DNA of 64,000 bases from Styela clava (GCF_964204865.1 NC_135258.1:20611083-20675082), one strand, 5' to 3'. Shown: positions 31,598 through 44,316, counted from the stretch's first letter. The notes: generated by a model from the letters alone, not told the origin. Numbers and translations: made by a program.

Positions 31598-34500
31598 ATG
31601 CGTGTGTTCCTACTGGTTCTCTTACTCCGTGCAGCAAAATGCAGCTCATTTTCCGAAGATGTCAGCATCGCATCCAGATGTTATCAACCGACTACTTATC
31701 AAGACATTGACTGGAACAAGGTAAACAATTCTACAAAAGCTAGGGGATTCAATATTTGCATGTTTACGGTTCAGAGATTTTATCGGTAGGGTATATATTT
31801 GTGACTTGGTTACATTTCTTTCATATTCATAGGCATCTTAGAAACCCGATGAAGATTTTACCTCGATAGACTATACAATCCTTGTAGAAGTTTCGAAACT
31901 ACAATCCTTCAAACCCTTTCGCTGTTCATCTGCGAATTTATAGGCCACGCCTATCGATGCACCAGCTTCTCCCTTGTTAAATTAATGTCGCTATTATGAT
32001 AGATAGGCTAGCTTACAAATAAGGACGTTAGCATGGAGATTGCGATAGGACTGTTGAATCAGTTCGTGTCATTAAGTAAATTGGCTGGGTTACTGTTATA
32101 AATTTAAAATTATAGGATTTATCGTAGTAGTTAATAATAGCCCACATAGAATTTATGCTTATCCGATATCTGGTTTGTGGATTGTCAATGTTGCTCCATC
32201 TGACTTTGTCTGTCAGATGCCACTCTTTGGACACATCAGTGTACATAACGATCTTTTCAATATTATGTTGTTGTTCATGTTCATTATCTTATAAAATTGC
32301 TTTTCTCTTCGAATACTGGACCAATTGCTTTGAAATTTTCAGTGGTTAAAGATTAATTTTTCGCCAAAAGATTACAAAAATTTCTGTGGTCTTCAAGAGA
32401 TTCGTTTTTCATGTGTCAGAATAAAAAAAAAAATAGCGGCACCTGTTACGTGTCAATATATTTGGGCTCTCTCTCTTGTTAATCATAGAATTTCATTTAT
32501 CTGAAAGAATGTTGAATTCATCAGTCACTGATCACCCTTCATTGGTATTTTATACCAGTTTATAAATCACAATAATGATTTGCTTATTCAGTTCTTATTT
32601 ATTTTTTGATGAATTAATCATATGCAGATAAAAATCGCGTTTCAAGATTGTAATTCTCCATTACAGTTACGTGGACGATGGTTCACAGTCCTTTCGGCAC
32701 CAGATCCATTGAGAGAATTGCCTTGCAGGAGTTGGAAAAGTATATCAGGAACCACTGATGGCTTCACGTTCGAGCACAGTATATTTGATACCGGGTAAGT
32801 AGCCAGTATATCATAGTGTTGACAATGAACAATATTATTACATTATATTGGCTATATTAAACAGATATTTCTACCTCAAACTTTCATATAAATTATGCGT
32901 CAACTGAAATCGTTTCTCATAATAACGTATTGGTATTATTTATCGACCGAGCTTAAGCGGCTTTAATATTGTCATTCGAATTACTCAGAATTAATGCTTC
33001 TATATGGTTTCAACATTTATTCATGCGTAATTGTTTGATGTCGACAGAATATTGTTTTCGATGAGTGCCATTAGGGCTAAAATGCATCTCATTGTTGTCA
33101 TTGGTACAAAATGTAACTAAAACCCTCGCAATATTATCGAATATTAAAGACGGTCTCGGTGATTTTTAGCCCTAACCTGACCAATCTAGCTATTTAAATC
33201 CAGTACAAGATGTGTGCGATAATTTCAAATACTGACCATCTTCCAATGTCCCTAACTTATATTTTTATGTGTGTACGCATAGTGCTTATACTTGGAATCA
33301 ATCTGAGCTATTACTGGTACTAAAATCAGGGAATGCATACGTTTTGCAAACAGGAAGTGGTATGTAATGTTTTTTATTTTTTGTTCAATTATTTCATAGT
33401 TTGGAGATATGTTTGATATATTTGGATGCATATGCATCGAACGTTTTGACATCCGATTAGCAATTTTTAATACAGATTGCATGGACGCAAAAAAAAAATA
33501 AGAAATTTGAACGATACACTTTATTTTGATCTGGTTGCATAACCAGCGTTAATTAACCATATGTAATTATAAAAATCATATAAAACATTACAATGCATTT
33601 TTATATGCAGAACTTTATTAACCACGTTTGGTACTTTTGCAGCGAATAAGGTCGTATCAACGCTTGACAGTCTGGGTGCGAAAAAGCACAAACATGACAA
33701 CATATATTCACAAAAGCAAATAATTCTTTTGTATTTTAATGCGGACCGGGAAACCAATTACTTGATCTAATTTAGTGGTAGCTTATAAGTTTACTGGGAG
33801 TTTTATGCCTACGACCCGTGATTAACATAGCCGAAATTATCTACCTATTCATTTTGTGTTTCATCAACTGCGCATTTTTATATGCAGAACTTTATTAACC
33901 ACGTTTGGTACTTTTGCAGCGAATAAGGTCGTATCAACGCTTGACAGTCTGGGTGCGAAAAAGCACAAACATGACAAAGACGTATTATGGATCTCGGGTA
34001 TGAATAGTAGATTATACATATAAATTGTTGCACGTCCTTGATAGCCTCATGATAGGTTAAGAAACCTAACTGCATTATCGTGAGTTCTATAGCACAAACT
34101 CAGAATGCAGAACTTTCATTGAATTCGTGTTTTGGAAAAGTGACAAGAACAAATGAAAACCCACCAGGAAACGGTATCTTATACACTGAAGTATTAAAAG
34201 TAATGTCGAAGACTTGGTCCAAGATCGTCCGATGAAATTTTTAAAATATAATTGAAATTACCTGGTGTTTGAAGTATTGATTTGATCACAGCCAATCACG
34301 CAAAAGAGAGTGCTTTGATTACGAGCGTGATGAATTCCATATGATGACACATATGCATATATATATCCTTACAAATGCTTTGAAATGTTCAGAATTAGCT
34401 GCGGTGCGAATTGAAAGTAAGTTCTTCACTGACTATGAGACATACATATTACAGATGTTGTGCGTTTATACTCCGACGGGTAAGAGACAAAAACAAACAT

Positions 34501-35380
34501 TTAAGTTTTACTTTTTCAATGCAAGTCTGTAAAAAGGTAATAATGATATACGGCTAACATAAAACCGATCGCTGATACTTACAGCGCCGCAAAATTTTTT
34601 AAGCTAGCGTACTCATGTGGAGATATATATAATATATCGGCTCATTTACCCAATTATGAGCGTTTTTTTTTTGAATGATTAATATGCAGAATAACTGTAA
34701 CTTATCTAATAGTCTATAACTTGATCATTCGTATGTGATACATAGATTTCCATTTAATTAAGGTGTCAATCAACCAATCCATCAACCCCACAAATTTCCC
34801 CAGTGAATTATCTTCATCTTTTATACCAGCAGTATATTTCAGTTTGATGACTTTATTAGAGCACACCATGCACTCACTATAATGTAAATATTAAAGAAGT
34901 TAGAACCAGAATTTCATTCTCACATATTTACAGTTATGGAATGCATGTCGAATATATATTCACAAAAGCAAATAATTCTTTTGTACTTTAATGCGGACCG
35001 GGAAACCAATTACTTGATCTAATTTAGTGGTAGCTTATAAGTTTACTGGGAGTTTTATGCCTACGACCCGTGCATTAACATAGCCGAAATTATCTACCTA
35101 TTCATTTTGTGTTTCATCAACTGCGAGCAATTATTGAGCTTTTTTGATATGGCAAGTATATATTGACACACAGTGTGTATATAAATTCGACATATAACTC
35201 CATGGTGATGTGATACGATTTTCAGGGGCCAAGCGTGACATTATTATACGGACGCCATCCTTGAAACTGAATTGCAAAACCGTTCTGGGAGTTCGGAACA
35301 GACTCGTCGAACTGGGAGAAGATTGGCAAAATGTACCCCTGGAGGTGGTGCATGCATGTACTGATCTGGAAGAAGATTAG
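31598..35380 (+). CDS. Secreted lipocalin
   Basis: Six exons: 31598-31720, 32667-32794, 33283-33359, 33920-33997, 34393-34479, 35226-35380 (648 nt, 215 residues), all GT-AG with matching phase. Lipocalins are extracellular barrels binding small hydrophobic ligands. Residues 1 to about 15 form a signal peptide (MRVFLLVLLLRAAKC). Cys28 precedes the first helix; GRW at 44-46 is the lipocalin motif 1 GxW; TDYETY at 148-153 is motif 2; further cysteines occur after each, suiting the usual disulfides. The C-terminal exon ends in an acidic tail. The ATG at 31598 is chosen because it opens the signal peptide. Subfamily (ApoD-like or other) and ligand are unknown. Intron 3 holds an extra, defective copy of exon 4. 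AATAAA at 35422-35427 is the likely poly(A) signal. Confidence 0.85.
32250..32360 (-). repeat. Short dispersed repeat, inverted relative to 35765 copy
   Basis: On the minus strand it reads CACTGAAAATTTCAAAGCAA then TTGGTCCAGTATTCGAAGAG, matching about 35790-35850 (plus) and, more weakly, 36290-36350 (plus). Family not recognised. Confidence 0.5.
33595..33872 (+). repeat. Mosaic duplication inside the lipocalin gene
   Basis: Bases 33595-33700 repeat 33872-33977 (end of intron 3 plus most of exon 4). Bases 33702-33872 repeat 34954-35125 (part of intron 5) with one indel and about one substitution. The two source pieces are about 1 kb apart, so this is a fused copy of non-adjacent segments. The extra exon copy has the acceptor but lacks the donor. 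Confidence 0.85.
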
Positions 35381-36874
35381 CTAGTAATACTAAGCCAATA
35401 TATTGATTCCTGTGTGGTGAAAATAAATATCTGAATCTGAATACTAACATCATTTATATTTGTGAAACAATCCATATTGAAGTTCAAGCTGCTCGATTTC
35501 GCTTCAATATGCCGTAAAGTTTATTTAATAACAAGAGAGAGATTTTCAAATATATGGACACGAGAGCCAGAACGAAATATTTTACTCACAAATTCATATG
35601 CGATACTGCAACTTACCAGTACCGACATGTAGGCCTGATATTCGATCGCGGAATCGCTTGATGAAATAAGTTAAAAACAGTGTTCCCGTGAGTAAAAAAT
35701 AATACAGCGAAATTTTGGATGAAATATAAGATATCACAAATTAGGAATAAATAAAAGTAATAGCCTTCTAACGAAAAAATCAATATCTAACCACTGAAAA
35801 TTCATAGCAATTGGTCCAGTAGTTGAAGAGAAAAGCAATTTTTTCATAACGAAAGGAAGTCACCAAAAGAACAAGAACATAAAAGCAGAACGACCCATAG
35901 GTTCACTACGTGTCCAATACCTTTGATGACCATTCATAGTGCAGATTTCGTATCCTTATTGATGTATTTTGGAATAAATTCCTAAAATCTTGTTGCGGTA
36001 AATTAGCTTACAAGTGATATTAGTCGGCGTAAGCATGGAGTAAACGCTAAACAAGTAGAGGAGTTATCGAGCACGGGTGTCGTGCGTTCGCGTCGACCTT
36101 TCGAGCATCGACATCTTATCTTCACAGAGCGATGGTTGGGTTGGCGAGAGCGAATTCATTTGGAGAGAGAGAGAGAAATGATTTCATTTGTCAAACCGAG
36201 AAAACACAATTTATGCAATCTATACATAAATTTATAATAAATAAAAAATGTTTTCGGTATATCACTAGGTGACAACGATACAACCCTTTGGAAGAAACAG
36301 TTGGTCCAATAGTTAATGCTAAAAGCTATTTTCTCATAACAACAAAAATGAGAAACCATATTCTTACAACAAAAACATAATAACAAAATGATTCATATGT
36401 ACATTTCGTGACCTAAAAAACACTAATAACTGGATCAACAACAACAACATATTAACAAAATGATTCATAGGTCTATTTCGTTTCCAAAAAATCGACACAG
36501 ATTTTTAACATGCAACTATGTCAAAATGAAAAAAATATTAATGTGTTCCTCTTGCTATAAATGTTTTCCAAGCATCGAATTGCTTGTTTACTTTCGTAAC
36601 ATAGGCTAATTAGCGGGATGCAAAAAGTGAAGTTTCATTTTAGAAAATATTTCCATGGAAAAGAAAGTTTCAATGTCCTTTTGAACATGGAATATGAAGC
36701 AGTAACGAATAGAAAAAAGTTTTTCAAACATGGAATAACAAGCGGGAACGAATAAAATAAGTATATATCAGGAATAACATTAAAGAAGGCAAAAAAGTTT
36801 TGAAAGTGTTCCAACATCATTTCTGATCAGTATTTATCTGAGATATTTTTTTGGACATTTAACTTATTATAGAG
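35381..36874. other. Intergenic, AT-rich, with decayed repeats
   Basis: No gene. Two related blocks at about 35755-35930 and 36230-36500 share TTGGTCC-AATAGTT-like and AAAAGC-ATTTT-TCATAAC blocks. A TCTCTCT/GAGAGAG run lies near 36162. Confidence 0.45.
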
Positions 36875-37836
36875 TAGAGTCTTTCCCCGACCTTTGAACC
36901 CCGAAAAATTCTTCCTATACTTTAACATTGCAAAATTTTCGGGGTTATTTTAAGAGTGCTTTCGCGAGTTGACGCCTGTAAAATGGGGTATGTGTTTCAA
37001 ACCATCATTATGATTCATCGCATACCACGATCTGTTTTTTAAAAGTACCAGTGAAAAATTTTAGCCCAGTCTATCACAGCTATTTAGGATAGGATAGGAT
37101 TTAAATATTTATCCCGGGGGAGAGGAAAGCCGATAAGACGGCTTAATCATATGGCGAACCACGGCCTCTCGTCTGGTTAACAGTCTAGGTCGGGTATGGG
37201 ATTAGTTAGCCAGTTATTTGTTTTCGAAAGCATGATTTAAATATTTATCCCGGGGGAGAGGAAAGCCGATAAGACGGCTTAATCATATGGCGAACCACGG
37301 CCTCTCGTCCGGTTAACAGTCTAGGTCGGGTATGGGATTAGTTAGCCAGTTATTTGTTTTCGAAAGCATGGACTTGGCGGAGGAAGCCGTAACCGACCAC
37401 CGGTTACGTGAACCACCCTACGGCGGCGAGAAGTCCAGCAATTCTCTCGCACATGATCATCCTCGTATGGGATTCGAACCTGCGATCCTACGAAGGGTAA
37501 TCAGAGATGCGGTGGCGAGCGTATTCCTAACGCTTAGCACGATGCGCCACACCGCTGAGCCAGCCATTTCTACACTAATTTTTTATTACTGCAATTAAAT
37601 TGAAACTTTATATTTAAATTTCCGAAACACAACTATAAACTAACGAATCAAAAACGCGGAAACGAGGTAATGTTTACGACCACGCTTGAAAATCTGTCTC
37701 AATGAGAAAAGTATTCGAGCGGATGCGAAAAGGTCACTTTTGTCACTTTTTGCGAAAAAGTCACTTTTTGCATCTTGCTGATTGGCCAATGTCATGAAGT
37801 AAACAAGGAAGTCGATGCTCGGGGAAAGATCCAAAG
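36875..37836 (-). mobile_element. hAT-type MITE, family 1, with a SINE inside
   Basis: Reverse orientation. It starts TCTTTCCCCGACCTTTGAAC and ends GATGCTCGGGGAAAGATCC. The MITE sequence is interrupted at 37086-37560 by a SINE flanked by a 9-bp duplication. Removing it, the MITE is about 480 bp. The ends are more diverged than in the 14835 copy and no clean TSD is seen. Confidence 0.8.
37086..37560 (-). repeat. SINE family A with internal 136-bp tandem duplication
   Basis: Flanked by CAGCTATTT (37077-37085) and CAGCCATTT (37561-37569), a 9-bp target duplication with one mismatch. The tail half is present twice in tandem, 37099-37234 and 37235-37370, with one mismatch seen. The head carries GGTTCGAATCC on the minus strand. 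It is nested in the MITE, hence younger. Confidence 0.88.
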
Positions 37837-37973
37837 GTGTTACTGCACTAGATTTTACGTTCAGAAATGATGTTAAAATTTTTTCTTCAATGCACAATTT
37901 TTCGCTACAGCGAAATTGCGCTGATTATTTGGTTTCTGCGAGACTAACTACTTATCCATGACAATTTTTTCAC

Positions 37974-39815
37974 GTATCAATCCTAACTCCCACCTGACTA
38001 CACCATCCAAAAATTACGTCAACACGACGTCACAGTGACGTAATAGAGCCCTTCAAACTATACGAACTGCAATCCAAGACGCGCAAACGAGCACCCGAAA
38101 TCGAACAGTTATTTCTCTCGTTTTCTCGTCGCAACGATTCCGATAGGAGAGAGATCGATAATGTCAGTCAGTTCTTTATCGTCGGCGCCAATGCCATTTC
38201 GGGCTCTATGACGTGTTGTGATGTCGTAGTGACGTAGTACGTATATTTGGCAAGCTCTATGACGTGATTGTGATGTCGTAGTGACGTAATTTTTGGATGG
38301 CGTAGTAAGATGGGGGTTAGGATTGACATATCATTGCGTAGCAAAACAATTGGCGCATGTTCACTAAACGACGTAAGTACTGGCATTTGGCGTGGCACAA
38401 CAACCACTTTTGCATATGTTATTCCTAACTCCCACATGGCTCCGTCATTCATTGATTACGTCACCACGACCTCACAATCATGTCAAGAGCTTGCCAAAGT
38501 ATAGCTACGATCAAGTGCAGTTTTAAGTATTCTATGGCGTCTGCAGTTGCCGCAAAACCATGGCGGTATTTCCATACCATGGCCGCTACGGCTAAACCTA
38601 TGGCGACTGATTTTTTAGCTGCCACAAACCAATGTCGAGCTGCCGCTACCGCGGCAGCAAATTAAAAACCAATGGCAGGTAAAATTTTGCTGCCGTAACC
38701 GCGGCAGGTGGGCCATAAGGACAGGGCTGTCCCTTATGGTGACAAATATTGGGTAAGTTGGAACGTTTTTCTTATGGATACAGTCTTGATGGATTTGGAG
38801 TTAGGGTTTAAGTAGATATAATTCCGCATGATCAATTAGAATTTGGTACATTAGTTTGTGAATATACCGTTAATACTGAATACAGAATAGCGCTATAAAA
38901 CCATGGCAAGAGCTGCCGCGGTTCGTTCGTGGCAGGAGCTGCCATGAAGTGGTAAGAACTGCGCCTCGCTACGATCGCCCGAAATGGCATCTTCGCCAAC
39001 ACCAGCAATCTCTACTATATCTACATCGTTGCGACGAAAAAACGAGAGAAATAGCTTGCTCGATTTCGGGTGACTGTCTGCGCGTCTTGGATGACAGTTA
39101 GAAAGTTCGCAAGTACTTCCATTGGGCGTAGCATAACGATTTTTGCATATGCTATTCCTAACCCTCACCTGACTACAGGACTATGCCATCAAAAAATTAC
39201 GTCACTACAACGTCACCATCATGTCATAGGGATTGCCGAAGTATAATTACGATCGCCCGAAATGGCATCTGCGCCGCCGATAAGAACTTGCTAAAGCCGG
39301 CGATCTCTCCTATCGTGATCGTTGCGACGAGAAAACGAGAGAAATAGCTTGCTCGATTTCGGGTTATCGTCTGCGCGTTTTGGACGACCATCCGCATACT
39401 TCGGTGGGCCTTATTACGCCACTGTGACGTAGGAATGATGTAATTTTTTGGTGAAGTAGTCAGGTGGGGGTGGTACTAAACTATACCAGACCCACAATTT
39501 TTACATATGTCAATCCTAACACCCACCTGACTGCATCATCCAAAAAGTATGTCACTGCGACGTCAAAATGACCCCCTCCCAAACTATACGAACTGACATC
39601 CAAGACTGGTAGATAATCAGCCAAAATCGAGCAAGCTATTTCTCTCGTTTTGTCGTCTCAGCGATCCCGATATGAGAGATTGCCGGCATTTGTTATCGGA
39701 AGCACAGATGCCATTTCGGGCAATTGTAGGTATACTTTGGCAAGCTCGGTGACGTGATTGTGATGTAATTTTTGGATGGCGTAGTCGTTTGGTGGGGGTT
39801 AGGATTTACATATCA
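37974..39815. mobile_element. Cluster of four related MITEs
   Basis: Roughly 37974-38331, 38414-39125 (split by an insertion), 39126-39480 and 39505-39812. Each starts near CATATGTCAATCCTAAC and a CCCACCTGACTAC block and ends with the inverse (GGGGGTTAGGATTGACATAT). Shared internals: CGACGTCAC, CGCCCGAAATGGCAT, TTTCTCTCGTTTTCTCGTCG. Very CpG- and TGACG-rich compared with the surroundings. No coding capacity. They lie just upstream of SGSM3. Confidence 0.75.
38513..38967 (+). mobile_element. Non-autonomous element nested in MITE copy 2
   Basis: 455 bp flanked by the perfect 9-bp repeat GCTACGATC (38504-38512 and 38968-38976), so it is a transposition insertion. The ends are weakly inverted (GTGCAGTTTTAAG against CTTACC-like GTAAGAACTGCGC). 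The interior is rich in GCTGCCGC-type motifs. A second copy at 50985-51575 is split by a SINE. Confidence 0.75.
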
Positions 39816-40143
39816 AAAAATTCTTATGCTAGGCCCATTAGAAGTATGTTACTACACAAGACCCCCAAGGTACGAAGGTGCGAAACTCCACAAGACCCCC
39901 AAACTACACTAGACACAAATATCTTTGGCACATCTATCAAATCACTAGGCCTACCGGTATTGAGTGCACAATTAATTTATATATACTTTTATCTATATAT
40001 CTTTATCTATATATTCTTATATTATATACGGATATAGCCTACATATAATGTAAGAGCACTGCACTTGTTTATCATAATTTGTTGTTATAATACTGTAATA
40101 ACAGTACTCGATGAAAGTTTCCGATTGATAACAAACAAACAAT
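39816..40143. promoter_or_regulatory. SGSM3 upstream region with a TATATCTTTATC microsatellite
   Basis: Short AT repeats (TTATCTATATATC units) at about 39978-40030 lie about 110 bases before the SGSM3 start. A promoter is expected here, but no specific site can be assigned. Confidence 0.4.
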
Positions 40144-42384
40144 ATGAAAGAAGGGGATGTGAAGCCTATATCAGGCGGTCCGTTTTCTGCTTTAATTTCA
40201 ACCATGTGGCCCCAAAATATTATGAAACAAATTGCAGATGAAGAAGAATCAGGTGAACAACCTGAATACTGGTATGATGAATTTGGATTCATTGTAGATG
40301 GAGAAGACGGTGCGGAACCAAACAGCAGTAAACCGAGGGGAGTTCCGCTTATGGAAGACCCACAGCATAAATTACAATGGCAAGCTCATCTTGAGTTTAG
40401 CATGAATTCTGACGTGGAAGACTTGTCATGGGATAAAATTGGACACACAATTCCTCGATCTGATAAGCTTACAAAACTTGTTCAGGGAGGTATACCACAT
40501 AGTATGAGATCTGAAATATGGGCTCGTCTTTCTGGAGCTTTGCATAAAAAGATGACAAGCAAAGTTACATACAAAGAAATAATCGAAGCAAGCATGGAAG
40601 ATGTTAATCTATCTTCAAAAGCAATTGAAAAAGATCTTTTACGAACCATACCTAACAATGCATGTTTTTCCAACATGGACAGTTTAGGCGTTCCTTGTCT
40701 TCGCCGTATTTTGAAGGGTTTGGCATGGTTGTATCCAGATAATGGTTACTGTCAGGGCACAGGCATGATAGTTGCTCACCTTCTGCTGTTCATGGAGGAG
40801 GAAGATGTTTTTTGGACAATGTCAGCTATTGTTGAAGACCTTGTTCCTGCGTCATACTTCAACACAAACTTGATTGGTGTACATGCTGACCAGCGTGCGC
40901 TCCGTCAACTTTTGGTCCAATTCATTCCGTCTCTGGATAAGCTTTTATTAGAACATGACATTGAAATATCTCTCATTACGATGCATTGGTTTATGACCAT
41001 ATTAGCAGGCGTAATTCACACAAAAATTCTGTTGCGTATATGGGATATGTTTTTTCTTGATGGTTCAATAGTTCTTTTCAAGATTGTAATCGGCATGCTC
41101 AAGCTAAAAGAAGATGCATTCACAGGAATTGATAACTCTGCTGATATTTTCAACATGCTTTCTGACATACCATCATTGATCGACGATGCTGACCAACTTC
41201 TCGAATGCGCAGAAGATGCTGCTGGATCACTGACAAAAATTGTACTAGATACACATAGGAAAAAGCATCTGGCCTTTTTAATGTCTGAACATGGGACACA
41301 AAAGACTGCACAAGTTGATATTCCAAGGAAACAGGCTCTTAGGAGAAGAACCTACTTGGGTCGCCTAATATTTGGATCAGCGGTTGATGGTAAATTTGAG
41401 TACCAGAAAGCTAAAAATATAAAACAGACTGAACTTGTTGCTGATTTACGTCAGTCAATCTTGTCTATTATGAAACATTTCCAAAGTTGCCAAGAGAACC
41501 AAGAAGTCACTTTTGACCCAGATTATTCTGTTAAAAGTCATCAACATGATAGAGACACTTACATGAATGTTTCTCTTCAACGAAGACAGCGTGCTAAAGC
41601 ATTGCTCAACTTTGAACGTCATGATGATGATGAGCTAGGTTTTCGTAAGAATGACATAATTACTGTTATCAATATGAAAGATGAACATTGTTGGGTCGGT
41701 GAATTAAACGGTCTAAAAGGTTGGTTCCCAGCTAAATTTGTCCAGTTGTTGGATGAAAGAAGCAAAGTTTACACAAATGCTGGCGATGACACTGTTAATG
41801 GAACTATTACAGATTTAGTCAGAGGAGGACTGTGTCCAGCAATGTCTGCGATATTCGAACATGGATTACGACATCCGGTAATGCTGGGAAATGCTTGCCA
41901 TCCATGGCTTTTCATAGAGGAAGCTGCAAATTATGAAGTTGAAAAGGACTTTGATTCTGTTTTTTCCAGGCTTGTACTGTGCAAGACATTCAGATTGGAT
42001 GAAGATGGTAAGGTTCTCACACCTGAGGAATTACTTTATAGATGTGTACAAGCTGTGAATCATACACATAATGATGCTCATGTGCAAATGGATGTCAAAT
42101 TTAGATCTTTGATTTGTTTGGGTTTAAATGAGCAAGTGCTCCATCTTTGGCTTGAGATACTGTGCTCGTGTACCCCTGTTGTATCCAAGTGGTATCACCC
42201 CTGGTCATTCATCATGTCACCAGGTTGGGTACAGCTGAAATGTGAGTTGAGAGTTCTGGCTCAGTTTACCTTATACTTGTCACAAGATTGGGAATTGCCA
42301 AAAAAAAAGGAATCAAAAGAGACACTAAAGACTGGAGTTCGTGATATGTTAGTGAAACACCATCTGTTTAGTTGGGATTTGTGA
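40144..42384 (+). CDS. SGSM3: SGSM3, TBC/SH3/RUN Rab GTPase-activating protein
   Basis: 746 residues in one uninterrupted frame, about the length of the vertebrate protein. Family role: small G protein signalling modulator, a RabGAP-type protein linking Rab/Rap signalling and membrane traffic in the cytoplasm. The N-terminus includes GPFSAL and [12 protein letters not shown]. The TBC domain spans about 115-320 with the arginine-finger motif DLLR (Arg167) and the glutamine-finger YCQG (Gln204), so the catalytic fingers are kept. An SH3 domain is at about 484-538 (ALLNFE...GWFPAKFV). A RUN domain is at about 560-725. The start is the first ATG, fitting the conserved N-terminus. Vertebrate orthologues have many exons; here no intron remains, although GUF1 nearby has twelve. 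No decay is seen. AATAAA is at 42680-42685. Confidence 0.95.
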   Translation: MKEGDVKPISGGPFSALISTMWPQNIMKQIADEEESGEQPEYWYDEFGFIVDGEDGAEPNSSKPRGVPLMEDPQHKLQWQAHLEFSMNSDVEDLSWDKIGHTIPRSDKLTKLVQGGIPHSMRSEIWARLSGALHKKMTSKVTYKEIIEASMEDVNLSSKAIEKDLLRTIPNNACFSNMDSLGVPCLRRILKGLAWLYPDNGYCQGTGMIVAHLLLFMEEEDVFWTMSAIVEDLVPASYFNTNLIGVHADQRALRQLLVQFIPSLDKLLLEHDIEISLITMHWFMTILAGVIHTKILLRIWDMFFLDGSIVLFKIVIGMLKLKEDAFTGIDNSADIFNMLSDIPSLIDDADQLLECAEDAAGSLTKIVLDTHRKKHLAFLMSEHGTQKTAQVDIPRKQALRRRTYLGRLIFGSAVDGKFEYQKAKNIKQTELVADLRQSILSIMKHFQSCQENQEVTFDPDYSVKSHQHDRDTYMNVSLQRRQRAKALLNFERHDDDELGFRKNDIITVINMKDEHCWVGELNGLKGWFPAKFVQLLDERSKVYTNAGDDTVNGTITDLVRGGLCPAMSAIFEHGLRHPVMLGNACHPWLFIEEAANYEVEKDFDSVFSRLVLCKTFRLDEDGKVLTPEELLYRCVQAVNHTHNDAHVQMDVKFRSLICLGLNEQVLHLWLEILCSCTPVVSKWYHPWSFIMSPGWVQLKCELRVLAQFTLYLSQDWELPKKKESKETLKTGVRDMLVKHHLFSWDL

Positions 42385-44096
42385 CATGTATTTCAATTAC
42401 ATTGACATGGAGACTATAGTACATACAAGCTTTCATAAGCAAGATATTAAAGCTTAAATGCAATATGAACAAAACTTTAGAACTTAATTGCCAAAAGCTG
42501 TTCTTGCTCCCACTATATCAACTGCATATAATGTTTCTGACAGTGCATTAGTCATGTCATATTGAAATACCTTTTATATATAACTATTCTGGATAGTAAT
42601 AAGAGATATTCAAACAAGTCTTGATTTTATATCATCAACACTCGTAAATGATCAATAGTAACTAATCAATTGTTATATAAATAAATTATTATATGGCAAA
42701 ATGATTATCTTGTCAGTTCAAGCAAATTAACCACCAATCGAATTCCTGTATATTGCCTTTATTGCAAGACTCCTTATGTTGGTTGACACCTTTGTTGAAT
42801 AAAACCTTGATGGTAAGTTGAAATTGTTGAGCAAATTTACCACTTCTGCTGCATTCCTCTCAGACCTTTCTCTTGTATAGATACATCAGTTGAGGTGTTC
42901 CTTTCAAGCAAAGGCATTCCATCATTAATCGTTCCACCATTACTCTCAATTGGTTGTTTTACTTACCAAAATAATTAACTAGTTTAAGCATGTATGGTTG
43001 TTTGTCTCCTCTCCTCTCTCCTGGAAGAATTGTGCAAGATAAATATTATTTATTTTTTGATTTATCATGGTCATTTTGTATTTTAGATCTGCACAATTAA
43101 TATTCCATTTGCACTTGTTTTGGGTTATCACTTATTTTGCCCTCATCGTCAACTTTTGTAGTAACTTCTTGTATACTTAAAAAAGATTGTGTGTTTATAT
43201 TATTTGTTTCCTTGAGTTTGGTGCTTAGCATTTATACACAACTCTTTTTGTCAAACCTTTTTTCAGAATGTACTACTGTTCCAAGGGGGATAGAATGCAT
43301 CAAACTTGTTTGCACATCTTTTTACATTTGTCATGAAGCAATGAAAATTTTTTTTTCTGAAGAGCATTTACAATCGGGCCAAACATGTTTGAGAATATTT
43401 CCTAAACTGCAAATGTAACTTTAATAATAGTTGGTACTCGGAAATTGAATTGTAATTTACTGAATTGAGTTGATTCAAAATCTCGTTCTTGTGTTTTATC
43501 AGCAGAACGGGGCTTGGATTTATGCTGTATTGTTGATGACATTTGAATTAGTCTAGTTTTTGTAAGTGTAATTTAATTTTCTTGTACTGTAGTTTGTAGT
43601 GTACTCGTAGTGAATTCCTGGGATTTTTGTGCATTAACGTTATTGGGCTAAATGCAATAAATATTTTACATCAACTTTCGTGTGAGTTTTATTCTCACTA
43701 TCTGCAATTTCCCATTCCCGTAGCAGCATTTACAATAGGAAAGATTACACTTTTACAATTACATGTATATGTGAAAGTAGGGATGGGCAATGTAGAATCA
43801 TTTACTATTCTAGAATAGTTAAATCGAATACCGAATCCTATTCTATTTTCGTACTTATTCAAATAGTGGGAATTTCCGCATTGCTGGATTTAGATTAAAA
43901 TTTAGGTTAAAAAATTGTAAATGTATTACTATAAATGTATTATTTATTTGGAAATGTCCTGAACATTGGATTTCATTTGATACTAAACAGGCAATAAAAT
44001 GTGGGAATATTACAATTTTTTTGCCTTCAATTGTTCCAAATGTATGTAATCCCTAAATTTTGATATACTAAATTACCGGTAAGACACGCTTTAGAC

Positions 44097-44239
44097 ACTT
44101 TGATAGTAAGCGGTTTAATACAAAAATAAGCACGGTACTCCTGAAGTATGCGCAAGATGTCGCATAACTTTGATAGTAAGCGGTTTAATACAAAAATAAG
44201 CACGGTACTCCTGAAGTATGCGCACCAAGATGTCGCATA
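44097..44239 (+). repeat. 70-bp tandem duplication
   Basis: Two copies beginning ACTTTGATAGTAAGCGG, at 44097 and 44167; the second has three extra bases (CCA). The duplication includes the left end of the palindromic MITE that follows. Confidence 0.85.
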
Positions 44240-44316
44240 ACCTGAACCCTAACCTGGTACAAAACCGGAGTTCAGGTTGTGCACCATCTTGTTGGGCATA
44301 CTTCAGGAGGTCCCAA
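44140..44316. repeat. Palindromic MITE-like element, copy 3
   Basis: Arms TCCTGAAGTATGCGCACCAA and CATCTTGTTGGGCATACTTC with an inner CCTGAACCCTAACCTGGT. It is the longest of the three copies because its left end was tandemly duplicated. Confidence 0.7.

Noticed and set aside
40017-40292. 91-codon minus-strand frame over the SGSM3 start
   Set aside because: Antisense shadow of a strongly supported gene.
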